NCBI RefSeq assembly: GCF_000003605.2
Contig: NW_003107589.1
Location: 282,334-304,333, forward strand
Reading direction: 5' to 3'
Length of the DNA stretch: 22,000 nucleotides
Source: Saccoglossus kowalevskii
Lineage: Eukaryota > Hemichordata > Enteropneusta > Harrimaniidae
The position numbers and the translations under genes were made by a program. Shown in pieces: positions 1-9,526 of this stretch. Each line of letters begins with the position of its first letter. The first letter of the stretch is position 1. The notes under the pieces are model-generated. The model ran no database searches. It saw nothing but the letters and a program-made list of their open reading frames with translations, and was not told the DNA's origin.

Positions 1-24
1 AGTCTCTTTACTTACTTAATTATG

Positions 25-47
25 TATTTATTTATTTATTTATTTTT
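25..47. repeat. (TATT)n microsatellite
   Basis: About five tandem copies of a TATT/ATTT unit, ending in a T run. It is a simple-sequence repeat with no visible coding role. Confidence 0.9.
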
Positions 48-120
48 AACTTAACAATAGCATTTTTTTTGTGTATCACTATTCACAACAACGTATATTT
101 TAACAGTTGAGTATGGTTTT

Positions 121-168
121 GGGGCCAGGGACTAGATTAGTTCTGCTAGAACTACCTCTCTGGTCCCC
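121..168. repeat. Two-part hairpin
   Basis: An outer stem pairs 121-128 with 160-168 (GGGG and CCAG against CTGG and CCCC, with one bulged T at 164). An inner perfect stem pairs TAGTTCT (138-144) with AGAACTA (148-154) around a GCT loop. The element sits just before a TA/ATT-rich tract. It could be part of a decayed transposon end or a structured RNA; the sequence does not decide. Confidence 0.5.
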
Positions 169-173
169 ACCAG

Positions 174-299
174 GAATAATATATATATTATTATTATTCA
201 TTCAGATAAAGTTCCCTGTACAATTGTCTCTTTTTTTCTGGTGGAATAAATCTATTCTATATGTCTAATAATATACATATTTTTCATTATTATTATTAT
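174..299. repeat. AT-rich simple repeats, (TA)n and (ATT)n
   Basis: A short (TA)n/(TTA)n tract lies at about 174-199 and an (ATT)n tract at 286-299. Between them is ordinary AT-rich sequence with a T run. Nothing else is seen. Confidence 0.7.
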
Positions 300-559
300 C
301 GCCGGATAAAAATTTATTTCATTTTTTATTGCTATACTACCTACCAGTAATTGGAGTCGATTATTTGGTCACTATTTTCAGATTTTTTTCTGATGTTATA
401 TGAATATTTATTACATATTTATATACAGGGAATAACGATGTATAAATTCATAATAAGAAAGGGGGGATTTACAATTCGAAGAACAACTGACACAGCAATA
501 CTCAGTCAGTGAAAGAAATAGTGAGCACATTCTAATTCACATTTTAAACCTGTCAGATA

Positions 560-894
560 TCAACTGAGTCTATAGCAGCCAAAATAAAGATGTCCTATCG
601 ATGCTGACCCCCATAAAGGATTACTACCTATTCCCAGCAGGGTCTTTTTAATAGGGGTGACATACGTGACTAATTCCCATATACAAACTTACTTCACAAA
701 CGATACGGTTATAAATCCATCGTACACACGAACTGGATTCCAAAAAACATTTAACTATACTCTATAATTGAAAGTGAATCTCCCTCAGGAAATACAATTA
801 TAAAGGGTTTATGATATAATATTTGTAATTGAAATACCAATAGAAAACGACTACCCTTTAATACTTAAATAGATAACAAGATAACTAAATAGAT
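560..894 (+). repeat. Tandem duplication, copy 1
   Basis: This is the first of two adjacent direct copies. It starts at TCAACTGAGT and shares a block (651-750) with 1001-1100 that differs at only about 7 of 100 bases. It has about 18 extra bases near 751-770 compared with copy 2. The open frame that crosses copy 2 is interrupted here by a stop right after the TCTTTTTAA stretch (about 643-651), so the duplication does not look like a protein-coding unit. Confidence 0.85.
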
Positions 895-1205
895 TCAACT
901 GAGTTCTTATATTTATCTATAAGCTTATATCAGCCAAAATATGTCCCGTCGTTGCTTACTTCCCAAAAGCATTACTGCTTATTCCCAACAGGTTTTTTTA
1001 ATAGGGGTGACATACGTGACTATTTCTCATATACATACTTACATCACAAACGATACGTATATAAGTCCATCGTACACACGAACTGGATTCCAAAAAACAT
1101 GGAAAGTGAATGTCTCCCAGGAAATACAAATACAAAGGGTTTATGATATAATATTTGTAACTGAAATACCAATAGAAAACGACTCCCTTCGAATACTTGC
1201 ATAAT
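895..1205 (+). repeat. Tandem duplication, copy 2
   Basis: This is the second direct copy, beginning at the same TCAACTGAGT start. Homology runs to about 1200 (AATAGAAAACGACT... AATACTT). It contains an 87-codon ATG frame (941-1204), but copy 1 has stops in the same frame and the differences show no codon-position pattern. I therefore treat the frame as fortuitous. The near-identity suggests a fairly recent local duplication or two adjacent insertions of one repeat family. Confidence 0.85.
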
Positions 1206-3036
1206 AATTTTAGATAAATTGTTATATAAATTAAAAGAAAAATACCCCACCTCCCGATTATATATTGCATACCAATAATGGCGTACAAAGCTGAATGCTT
1301 AAAAGATAAGATATGATTGGTTTACCATTTTGTATAAAGTCAAAATGCAATTAGATTCAGATGTTAATGACATATACATGTACTTTGTCAGGGTAAAAAG
1401 TAACCACGTGTGATATATGTCGAGACTTAGATTTAGGTGAAAACTATTGCAATTAAAGTTGTCGCCAAACGACGTTTTTGGTTTTATTGTGGTATCCATA
1501 GTTTTGTTGTCAAATGAATGTCATATCAATGTCCCCTGCCGTTTTTGTGTGATTGTGAGACAAATAATATGTTCCCATTGTATTCACGAATGGGATTTGT
1601 TTGTTTGTTTTAAACTATTGTTAATTTTCACAAAATACAATTATTGTTTATAATTTTTCAAAATGTTGATCAAAACCAGTAGCCCATAAAATTGTTTTCC
1701 CATTTGGTCCAAATTTAGTCAAATACAGTAAAGCACATAAAAAAAAAGTTATATCAACATTCAGGCTAGAAACAGTTTGACGTTCAAAAGGTTAATGTGT
1801 AAAGCATTAGTTCACTTAAACTGACGTTGAAAGTTGAGGACCATTAATAGTCCCTCATATCATTTGCAGTAACTTTCATTAGCGTGGAAAGTGAGTACAT
1901 CTGAATAGCAAGGTTTTAAAATGCTGTAAAAATATTGATTGTAAACTATAGGGACAAAAGTATATTCGCAGAATTTTATTTTCACTAAACCACCCCTTTA
2001 GTAAAAATTGCGAAAATAAAGTATTTTACTGTATGTTCTATGGTAACTGATTTTGTTGTACATTTGTTGTACATGACCATTCAATGATTGACATTTACAT
2101 ACAAAGCAGGTAATTCCAGTAAGTCTAGAAGTCTGTTGTATAGTGTTCGCGTATACATTTCAAAATAAAAGCGAATTTTGTGAAGGTCATCGCTGTGTGT
2201 TTCTATGACAAGTTGGGTATATTATGATTGTACTATTTTAATCGTATATAATTTTCTCTTATTTGAGTGTATGGATATTGACTTTGCATAGTGATATCGT
2301 AAATGCATATGCACACTGAAATAACATGACAGAAATTTAATGCCTCCAATTTTTTGTTTATGAACAATTAAATATTACAAAAACACTCCCTCAGTTGGTG
2401 GAAAAAATATTCAGTTTTTTAAACTAAAATGTTGCATACATGTACTTTAAAGCCATTTTTTCAACAACAAAAAAATAACTAAATGCATATGCCCTCGTAT
2501 TATTTCACGAAGTATTTATATGAAAAAAAAATTAATGAATTTCTCATGTGTTAGTATATGATGATTAAAACTTAGTATTAGTTATATGCAGACATAATTT
2601 TAAATTTGCATTCACTGATGATTCAATTTGTTAGGTGAGTGGTAAATTTGCTGAAATCCGCGGCCCTATATTATACCTTGTTAAACATATGATGAACATG
2701 CTGTCCCATTTTCTTATAAACTGTCAAATTATACAGACAATATGCACTACCTCCTCTCATCATGTTATATGCACTTACATTGCGCATACGTAAAGTCTTT
2801 GTGTTCATTTAACTTGCCTTTTCTACTGAAGTGTATAGCTTGGAACCCGCGAATTGCTGATTTCAGCTATATTTATATTTTATAATCGCCCTGCAGCATT
2901 CTGCACATAATTTAAACAACTTCAAAAAAATCATTTCTCACGTAACTCGTTTTCATGCTGGTATAATAAACAACAACCGTGTGCCTGAAATCTGATTAGA
3001 TATGTACCTTACGGGTATATACGATCCTTGGGTTTC
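1206..3036. other. AT-rich DNA without supported features
   Basis: Short open frames only, none with recognisable motifs. There is an 11-bp tandem (TTTGTTGTACA twice) at about 2054-2075. No RNA gene or mobile element was recognised. Confidence 0.6.
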
Positions 3037-3152
3037 CCGACCGAGTGTGACGTTGTCAAGGACGGATTACTATTCGTATAGCGGCCATATTCCTCCGAGC
3101 CGCGGGCTATACGAGGGTGTCACAAGTCATAGATGACGTCACACTCGTTCGG
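3037..3152. repeat. Nested inverted repeat, MITE-like
   Basis: The outer arms are 3037-3053 and 3136-3152 and pair at 16 of 17 positions (core GAGTGTGACGT / ACGTCACACTC). Inside, TCGTATAGC (3074-3082) pairs with 3106-3114, followed by a further GGC/GCC pair after a bulge. The element is clearly more GC-rich than its surroundings. The nested structure, about 116 bp size and absence of an ORF resemble a small non-autonomous DNA transposon or foldback element. No convincing target-site duplication is visible, so family and true ends are unknown. Confidence 0.6.
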
Positions 3153-3673
3153 AATACTGGGAGATTTTATATTCATCATATTTGTAGATACAGTCACCGA
3201 AGTATAGACAAATTTCTAGCAGACATCTATATATTTTTAACGAATAAATTATGGTGCACTATTTGACGTCGCGCATCATGTAATAAATGCGCCGAACGCC
3301 ACTGCAGCGAATCTCCCGGTTTGTAACTCAGGATTAACACTATTGACAGATATTTATTAATATTATTATAATTCAATTGAAATGTTCAACTTTATGCATT
3401 CACTTACAAGGTATTCTAACACATCGAGCAAATATTTCACGGTTCTGTTCGCTCACACTGCCAGCTGAACGTATTCAGCATACATGTCTGTGTGTCCAAA
3501 AACTTAATGCTCCGTATGTTAACGAATTTGTCTAATAAAAAAATGTACTTCCACCAACACACCATCTTGTTCGATGTTAATATTTCATGTCAAATGTACG
3601 AACAATCGTATGAATCGGTGTAGACGATTAATGTAAACAAGGTTTAGGTCGGAAGGTCCGGTAAAGTTACCAA

Positions 3674-3754
3674 ATGTCCAAACCTACCAAAACAGAGCTG
3701 ATCCTGTTAACACGGAAAACGATATGGCAACATCCTTCCAACAAACCGAAATAA
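3674..3754 (+). pseudogene. Possible LINE reverse-transcriptase remnant
   Basis: A 26-codon ATG frame contains KPTKTELILLTRK. This resembles the N-P-x-K-T-E-x-x-L-F-T-R-K segment that follows the catalytic YxDD box in reverse transcriptases of jockey/I/RTE-type non-LTR retrotransposons (family knowledge; no alignment was run). A stop lies four codons upstream and no YxDD box is visible in the preceding 200 bp, so only a short, eroded fragment could be present. The match is about 13 residues and could be chance. Confidence 0.25.
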
Positions 3755-5351
3755 CGTGTTCCCCAAAAACATGCAAGAGAACCTAAATGTCACAAGTCCA
3801 ATAAAAATAGAACTTCAATCAAATCGTTCTTGATATATTTGTCTGCAAAATATTGCGATGATGTTATTTATATATTAAAGCAGACAACATTTTTTTTCTT
3901 ACGAGGGGTTCTTACTAACCTTTCATGACATTTTTTTTCGGAATCGGAACGGAAATTGTTTAATTTCTTCCGACATCTTCACCGTTTGACATCGCTTATT
4001 GAAAACATGTAAATACCTGTGTCATTACGTATTTGTGTTATGGTCGTACCGAGCAAGCTGTTGACGTTGTCAGTGCGGTTATCAGTATGTTACCGCAACG
4101 AGAGCGTAAACAATGTACCATGCATCTTGTTCCTTGGTTAGCGGAGACAGGACGTACGTCGTACGTTTGAATCAGCTGAGTAGCGACTGAAGTACTCTAC
4201 ATTAATATTCCGAGGCATTTGTCCAACAAGTTGTGAAATCTGTCCTCGTTTCAGATACACATTACTCGATTAATCAATGCTGCGTTGGTTACTTAGGTTA
4301 AAGTTGCAGGTTCGCGTCGCGGGAATTCTCATGTTTTTGTACTCTTAACACTTTTGGGCTCTACTACTAGAGGCACATATTCAAAAATATGCAAATCTAT
4401 TTTCCAATTTCCCACACGCTCTCCATATTTTGCAAGGCGTACATAAATAAATGCAAAGTATAATTTGATCGTGAAAGATGCTATGAAAATAAGCATATAA
4501 TTTGCTACAAATACTATTAAACAAAATAGTACTGGACATGTATGTGTGAGAATTACAGCCACTTTATCATAATTGCCTGTACAATTCATACTTGATGAAT
4601 AATTAAGCAAATTTTCTCAATTTTACGTATTCGGATTGTTAGTATTCCTCGCACGTACACGATATATGAAAACCGCATATATTAACCCTAATCTGCGCTG
4701 CAATAGAACTTCGCTCATACAAACATATGGGACTAAGTTATCTGTTTCACCTTCGGGCAAGGTACGGAAATCAAACTTGACTTGTGTGAGCCTATTAATA
4801 TCATCTCTAGCATGTGTGGTTCGGTGTGATTGCATGATGTTATTTCATTTTAAAGTTTTAGGTCATTTTAAAGGTGCCATCTGTATGCAACTCATATTTA
4901 TAATCGATCATGCGATCATATATTGACCAAACACATTTTATTTATTATGGCAAATAGCAAAAAAAAAGTTTGCTTAAAAGGCAGTGGTTGTCACGCGCGT
5001 GTTCGAATTTTATGTAAATAAACACAGTGTTTTACACGCGTTGTATACGTCACTATGGATCCCATATCGAAATAGACACGATGCGAAGATCACCGGCCTT
5101 TAACCACTATTTCTAACCGTCATCGTCAGAAATACTGTAAAACATGTCTTTTTTTAGCTAGCATATTATTTTAGCTAATCTGTAATTACGCTAATTCAAG
5201 ATGTCGTTTATTTAAAATAAAGTATATTCTCACAATAAGATTGTTGACACTTTAACTAAATTAAGATTCAGTTAAGATTTATGCATGGAGTCAAATTCGC
5301 TAAAATGGCATGTAGCTATTTAAACATGTTTTACAGTAGATGGTCAAAACG
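3755..5351. other. No supported gene; CpG-richer pocket at 4005-4175
   Basis: Mostly AT-rich. At 4005-4175 CpG and GC rise, and frames on both strands stay open for 30-55 codons. Because several overlapping frames look equally protein-like, none can be preferred. A GTACGTCGTACG-type palindrome lies near 4153-4167. The overlapping open frames at 4623-4926 on both strands show no motif or splice context that I trust. Confidence 0.5.
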
Positions 5352-5456
5352 ACTGTCAAAACCTCATTTGCATATTGTTGATTTGTCATCTGACTTGATT
5401 TGGCGTTGTTTGCCTATACAATTGCATTGGTGTTTCAGTCAAATGGTTTTGACAGT
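5352..5456. repeat. 17-bp inverted repeat around 70 bp
   Basis: ACTGTCAAAACC plus ATTTG (5352-5370, with a 2-base TC insertion) is the reverse complement of CAAATGGTTTTGACAGT (5440-5456). The central 11-12 bp are perfect. This could be the ends of a very small non-autonomous transposon or a foldback structure. No target-site duplication is seen. Confidence 0.5.
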
Positions 5457-6242
5457 GATAAAATCAGTTGGTGGCCATTGAAAGTCCAGCCCCCTAATTA
5501 GAATATTTCCTATTTTGAAACTCTGTGTTATTCACTTATTACCGAATATGCAAAATGCGGCAAATTCTTAATTTTCAGAACAATGCATAGATATTAGTTT
5601 TATAATTTCAGTGACAATATTATGTATTATTATTAAAAATGTTATTTAATTTGATATTTTGTATAAGTCTGTCTCATTAAACATCACAAAGAACATTTTT
5701 GATTCTCTGTAACATATGTTATGTTTGCGATTATAAGGTTTTCTTGTTTTCATTTTACATTTATTTTTTTTAATTGTGTAGATTTGTATATAGTCATATT
5801 ACTGGTTTACTGTCATTCTCTAGCGTCCACCGACTTTTACATTTTAATTGTTTTTTTAAACAAAACATGCGAGTTACATCGCACATCAAGAAATGTCATT
5901 ACATTAGGAATTAAAGCCTTTATATTTTTAATTATATTTCAAAACTTTGCATGGCTCTGTTATAGATACCTCGTTCATTCTTGGTCGGATTTTCCATGTC
6001 CTCTTCAGTGTACTCGTTTAGATTGCCTGGATATGCTATATACATCAACATTATAATACAATCCTATTATTCCATGTTGTGATACTACTTATCGCGTGTT
6101 TCGTTATTTTTCTATCTTTTAAAATCATTTTCAATAAATTAGGTTTCTATAACTTTAAAAATAAATAACCTTAGAGATGTTGCATCGAATGAGTATCCAA
6201 TTAAAAATTAAAATATGTCCATGAATAAATGTGTATCATACA
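5457..6242. other. AT-rich DNA without supported features
   Basis: A 111-codon frame at 5721-6056 is strongly biased to hydrophobic residues, as expected from T-rich DNA. It has no motif, and I do not call it a gene. Confidence 0.55.
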
Positions 6243-6250
6243 ATGCACAT

Positions 6251-6359
6251 ATGTCTAGACAAGAACGGTATACCGACATGTCGAATATCTTGTAGAGGTA
6301 TGACACTGGGACAAATTGCTGAAGAAATCAGGAAAGATGCTGTACGAGCTCGGTTGTAA
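6251..6359 (+). pseudogene. Possible frameshifted HTH / transposase N-terminus
   Basis: Frame one from ATG 6251 reads MSRQERYTDMSNIL and then stops at 6293. A second frame, open from ATG 6243 to the stop at 6357, reads RGMTLGQIAEEIRKDAV over its last third. If the two are parts of one ancestral frame separated by a frameshift, the order (basic SRQER start, short helix, GMTxxQIAEE helix) resembles the N-terminal helix-turn-helix of Tc1/mariner-type transposases. This rests on pattern resemblance only. There is no downstream DDE domain, and an 85-codon frame on the opposite strand is equally open. Confidence 0.2.
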
Positions 6360-6499
6360 TATTGATTAACGTAGATTTGTAAACGAGCAGTGCGTTCACA
6401 ATAACGGATGTTGAAATTTGCAATCATCTGCCTCAATATTACTACACCGATATAATGTTCACGAGTGACTGTGACGGAAAACTGAAGTGACAATCTTTA

Positions 6500-7285
6500 C
6501 ATTGAAGGAAGTACTTGATGATAAACAATTGGTAACATCCTGTCTCAAAACAAAAATGTATTTTGATATTATTAATTATCCTATAAAGCACACATTTATT
6601 AAAAATTCTTTGTTACATTTATTAGCTAAAATTAGTTTAAAATACATATGTTTTTCAGGCATTTTTCCCCAAGATTCTGTATTTCTACAGTTTATAGAGG
6701 AGAGTTGTCGCAATAACCTACATTTGTTGTACAATGTATTATAATTTACATTAAATTAACACTTATTTTACCACAGGTTTGATATATGAACAAATGGAAT
6801 CAACGCGTCTTAGAAATCCCCAGATCTTGTATCGTGGCAATCCCTGTATAGTATAATGAAAAACACAATGCTAAATGCATTAGACCGACGTTTAAATAAT
6901 GGGTAAAACTGAATGCAAGGTAAGAAGAGGAGTTTATGATTTCTACAAAGAGGTCATCTGGCATTCATTTGCTTCAACATATTAATCTAATTTAACCCAT
7001 CAATTATACATTATTCTCTTGTGTATAATCGACATAATATAAACTTAACAATACAACTCTGCAGAGTATATTTCTATGATTTATAGAGTTTTTACGTGAT
7101 AATTTTGAAAAACAAATGTATTTTCTAACATAATATCTTTGTGAAGTAATTTCAAATATGGAAAACGCCATTTTTCTTTTTGTGAACACATCCTTTTGTG
7201 ATTGCTAAATCTGCAATATTAGTTGGCGTATCACTAGTTCACATTTTTAAATTATTCAAAATTGAATACAAGCACAATATTGTAA
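6500..7285. other. No supported gene
   Basis: AT-rich sequence. At 6776-6860 a splice-acceptor-like TTTTACCACAG precedes a short open frame on the plus strand, while the minus strand also has an acceptor-like TATACAG and an open frame. The two readings compete, so neither is annotated. Confidence 0.5.
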
Positions 7286-7286
7286 A

Positions 7287-7292
7287 TTTAAT
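7287..7292 (-). terminator. Possible ATTAAA poly(A) signal
   Basis: ATTAAA, the common variant of the polyadenylation signal, reads on the minus strand about 100 bp downstream of the TAA that ends the candidate third exon. A 6-mer is frequent in AT-rich DNA, so position is the only support. Confidence 0.2.
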
Positions 7293-7391
7293 TATACAAG
7301 GAATGACCCGATTTTTGTTTTGTCCCGTAATAATTGATATTTGTCAAATATTAATACAGGATATTTTCTATGTGGGTCACAAATAATTAAT

Positions 7392-7524
7392 TTAAAAAAC
7401 CCATTTAATGTCAGACAGAATAAAAGCAACGCCATCTTCAGTACACGCAAGTATAGTATAGTACAGCCATAATAGTATATTATCCCCCGAATAACCGGCT
7501 GACGGTCGAAGAATATTGCAAATA
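7392..7524 (-). CDS. Candidate exon 3 of small secreted-protein gene
   Basis: This is the third and terminal exon in a by-eye gene model read leftward from 8548. It follows a C/T-rich stretch ending in ACTACTAG and starts with the single base that completes the codon left by exon 2 (phase 2). It stays open for 43 codons to TAA. The residues include NILRPSAGYSGDN and a hydrophobic run (ILLWLYY) followed by ACTEDGVAF, with two cysteines. Codon composition is less AT-extreme than the flanks. I recognise no family. The acceptor lacks a long pyrimidine tract, and exon choice was guided by frame compatibility, so false assembly is quite possible. Confidence 0.25.
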
Positions 7525-7841
7525 CTAGTAGTCAATCACGTTTGTTGTCAGTGAAAGAGCAAAAGCAATCACGTGCATAACACACATCAACTTAAAAACA
7601 AACTTGTGTGTTATTTTCGTTAGTTTCTTATAAAAAGCTTGTAGAATGTTTCAAAAAATAGTGGAAATCTGATAGATATACTATATTGAAAACGAAGCAG
7701 GTAATCTCAGTCCTTGGTAATTATTCATTATAAGCAGAAGTTATGAGCAAAGTACATCTTATCAAAGATAGCTTTGAATAGCGAGTCTCCCCATTGATAA
7801 ACGTCTAGTTATTATGTATAATTGACAAGAACTGCGCTTAC

Positions 7842-7914
7842 GTATAATATTCATCGTACAACAGATGATTGATTTTACACATAACGCTAAACCATGTACA
7901 GGCATGTACACCAG
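7842..7914 (-). CDS. Candidate exon 2 of small secreted-protein gene
   Basis: A 73-base internal exon candidate. The acceptor is TACTGTATTAG and the donor is AC|GTAAGC, a good 5' splice match. Its first two bases complete the codon begun by the signal-peptide exon (phase 1, giving alanine). It then encodes 23 residues, including GVHACTWFSVMCK with two cysteines, and leaves phase 2 as exon 3 requires. The introns would be 576 and 317 bp. No known domain was recognised. If real, it would be the N-terminal part of the mature peptide. Confidence 0.25.
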
Positions 7915-8490
7915 CTAATACAGTAATGCGTAGAGTGGTTTTACTGCTCAAATCCTGGCGACCTGATTTAAAACCATTCTATTTTAAGAGATATATTAAA
8001 ACATAGAATAGGAAACCCGTGATCTATCTCTATATTCGTCTCACATGGTTTGGAATATTCAACATATGAACTCATCTGATGATAAGTATTAGGTAATGCC
8101 GTTTGTCGTTGGAAACATTAGAAATGCGAGCGTATGTAAATGAAAATTGGCAGTTACGGCTCAAACTGGAGACATGTGGCGTCACTAGAGCATATGCCAA
8201 CACGCCAACAATCAACACTGTAGAAAAATGAAATCAAATTACGTAACATTCCGAGTTGAAATTGACTCGTCAGATTGTGCATCGTGCTTTGACGTATTTC
8301 ATATTCAAGTATGCGTTTGCAAGAAAGCTATATTACCGAAATACATCATTATCAAATACGCAGGTTTTCTATATTTATATATATTATATTACGATCATAC
8401 GTTATGTAATGTGATGCGGCACAGAGCGGTCAGAAACAGACAAATACGTAGTTACAAACGTATAACGGTGGGTGTTAGATTGTTACGTAC

Positions 8491-8548
8491 CTAGTCCTAT
8501 GACAGCTACCACCACACACAGGCAAAGACTCGGCATCGCTCTCTCCAT
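8491..8548 (-). CDS. Candidate first exon with signal peptide
   Basis: From an ATG in good context (TCCATGG), the frame encodes MERAMPSLCLCVVVAVIGL and then meets a strong donor, CTAG|GTACGT, leaving phase 1. Charged residues followed by a 13-residue hydrophobic core fit a secretory signal peptide, and signal-peptide exons in animals often end in phase 1. A stop (TGA) lies in frame 29 codons upstream and no earlier in-frame ATG exists, so this start is the natural one. A TATATA sequence lies only 15-21 bases upstream. If it is a true TATA box, transcription would begin near the ATG and the exon might be largely untranslated. The GT-rich antisense of an ACCACACACA run supplies part of the hydrophobic core, which weakens the case. 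Confidence 0.4.
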
Positions 8549-8562
8549 GGATTTACGACCGT

Positions 8563-8735
8563 GTATATAAACAGCGCTGCTACATATGATTAGAAATGTA
8601 CGAGTTGGACGATGCCGCGTATTTGATGAGGCTCAGAACATTGAGCTATACGTCATTCGTCGCCTATGAATATTTAAACTACGAACTGCGATTGTCATTT
8701 CAAAGGTCAACGACTCTAAAAATTGGAGGCAATGG
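8563..8735 (-). promoter_or_regulatory. Possible promoter of the minus-strand signal-peptide exon
   Basis: On the minus strand, upstream of 8548, there is a CCAAT motif near 8725-8735, a TGACGTAT (CRE-like) near 8648-8656 and TTTATATA at 8564-8571. The elements are in promoter order, but the TATA-to-ATG spacing is too short for an ordinary 5' leader. The plus-strand ORF 8596-8775 overlaps the region, so both cannot easily be fully functional. Confidence 0.2.
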
Positions 8736-8775
8736 ATCAGATCGTGAATGGATCAATGCGTTTACACAGTTATAA
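8596..8775 (+). CDS. 59-codon small ORF, unknown
   Basis: An ATG-started frame of 59 codons ends at TAA, with an in-frame TAG two codons upstream of the start. The translation begins MYELDDAAYLMRLRTLSY and ends GGNGSDREWINAFTQL. It is more balanced in composition (acidic and aromatic residues, few homopolymers) than most frames here. No signal peptide, domain or known motif is seen. It lies 47 bp from, and head-to-head with, the minus-strand signal-peptide exon, and overlaps that exon's presumptive promoter. It could be a small protein, an exon of a plus-strand gene, or chance openness of regulatory DNA. Confidence 0.2.
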   Translation: MYELDDAAYLMRLRTLSYTSFVAYEYLNYELRLSFQRSTTLKIGGNGSDREWINAFTQL

Positions 8776-9510
8776 GTTTCCTATCATTATCTAATATATC
8801 ATGTAATTATGAAGTGCACAATATGATAATTATGCCGGTGAAATACAGTTGTAAAGAAGATGACTGAATCTATTGTGCCTGCAAGTATAATTGTTACCAT
8901 TGAGGCAAAACGTTAGACGACATTGAGCGGTGAATATTCCACGAGAATAACACAGCATTAACACATGTTGAGTAATATATGCAGCTCAGTTGTACGACTC
9001 AAGTACGGCACCAATATTAAATGTGTATATTTTTTGGCAAATTTATGCTGTATATGTTTTTGTGGGTAAATACTTTTTTTTATTCTAAACCCAGGAACAA
9101 TACACCAACGAATACAAGGCCACGTGTTACATATAGAAATATTATTCACTTAGAGATGTGAACATATAAGAACTTAAATAAATAAATAATATGAAATTCT
9201 CCTGTATGCATCACATCAACAGTAGATAACTGGTTACGAAAACGCTTATTACTATAATGAAAATTGAAAAGCTGATTATACTTGAAATATAATATTTCTC
9301 TTCCCTCCCAGCACGCCCATCGACGTATATTTCGATGTGGAAATACTATAGGGCTTTAATAGGAATCTCAAATAGCCAAATATGCACGCTGTCACTTTGC
9401 ATAATTGACGTGATACTGTTAACGGGATAAGCTGTTTTCTAACAAACTCTGGCACTGTTTACCATCTTTTCGGAGGAATTTAGTATTGAACGCCCCTTAG
9501 AAGAAAACAC
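8776..9510. other. No supported features
   Basis: AT-rich sequence with short frames only. No repeats longer than simple A/T runs were noticed. Confidence 0.55.
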
Positions 9511-9511
9511 A

Positions 9512-9526
9512 ACACACACACACACA
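9512..9526. repeat. (AC)n microsatellite
   Basis: About seven AC units followed by an A run. Confidence 0.85.

Noticed and set aside
941..1204. 87-codon ATG frame
   Set aside because: It lies in copy 2 of the tandem duplication; copy 1 has stops in the same frame and the differences show no codon bias.
4623..4926. Overlapping 70- and 96-codon frames on opposite strands
   Set aside because: Both are open over the same bases with no family resemblance; one is a shadow of the other or both are chance.
5721..6056. 111-codon hydrophobic frame, the longest in the window
   Set aside because: Residues are those expected from T-rich DNA, its length is near the chance maximum, and no motif or splice context was seen.
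6776..6860. Plus- and minus-strand mini-exons around an acceptor-like ACCACAG / TATACAG
   Set aside because: Both strands give equally good but mutually exclusive short frames; neither joins convincingly to a neighbour.
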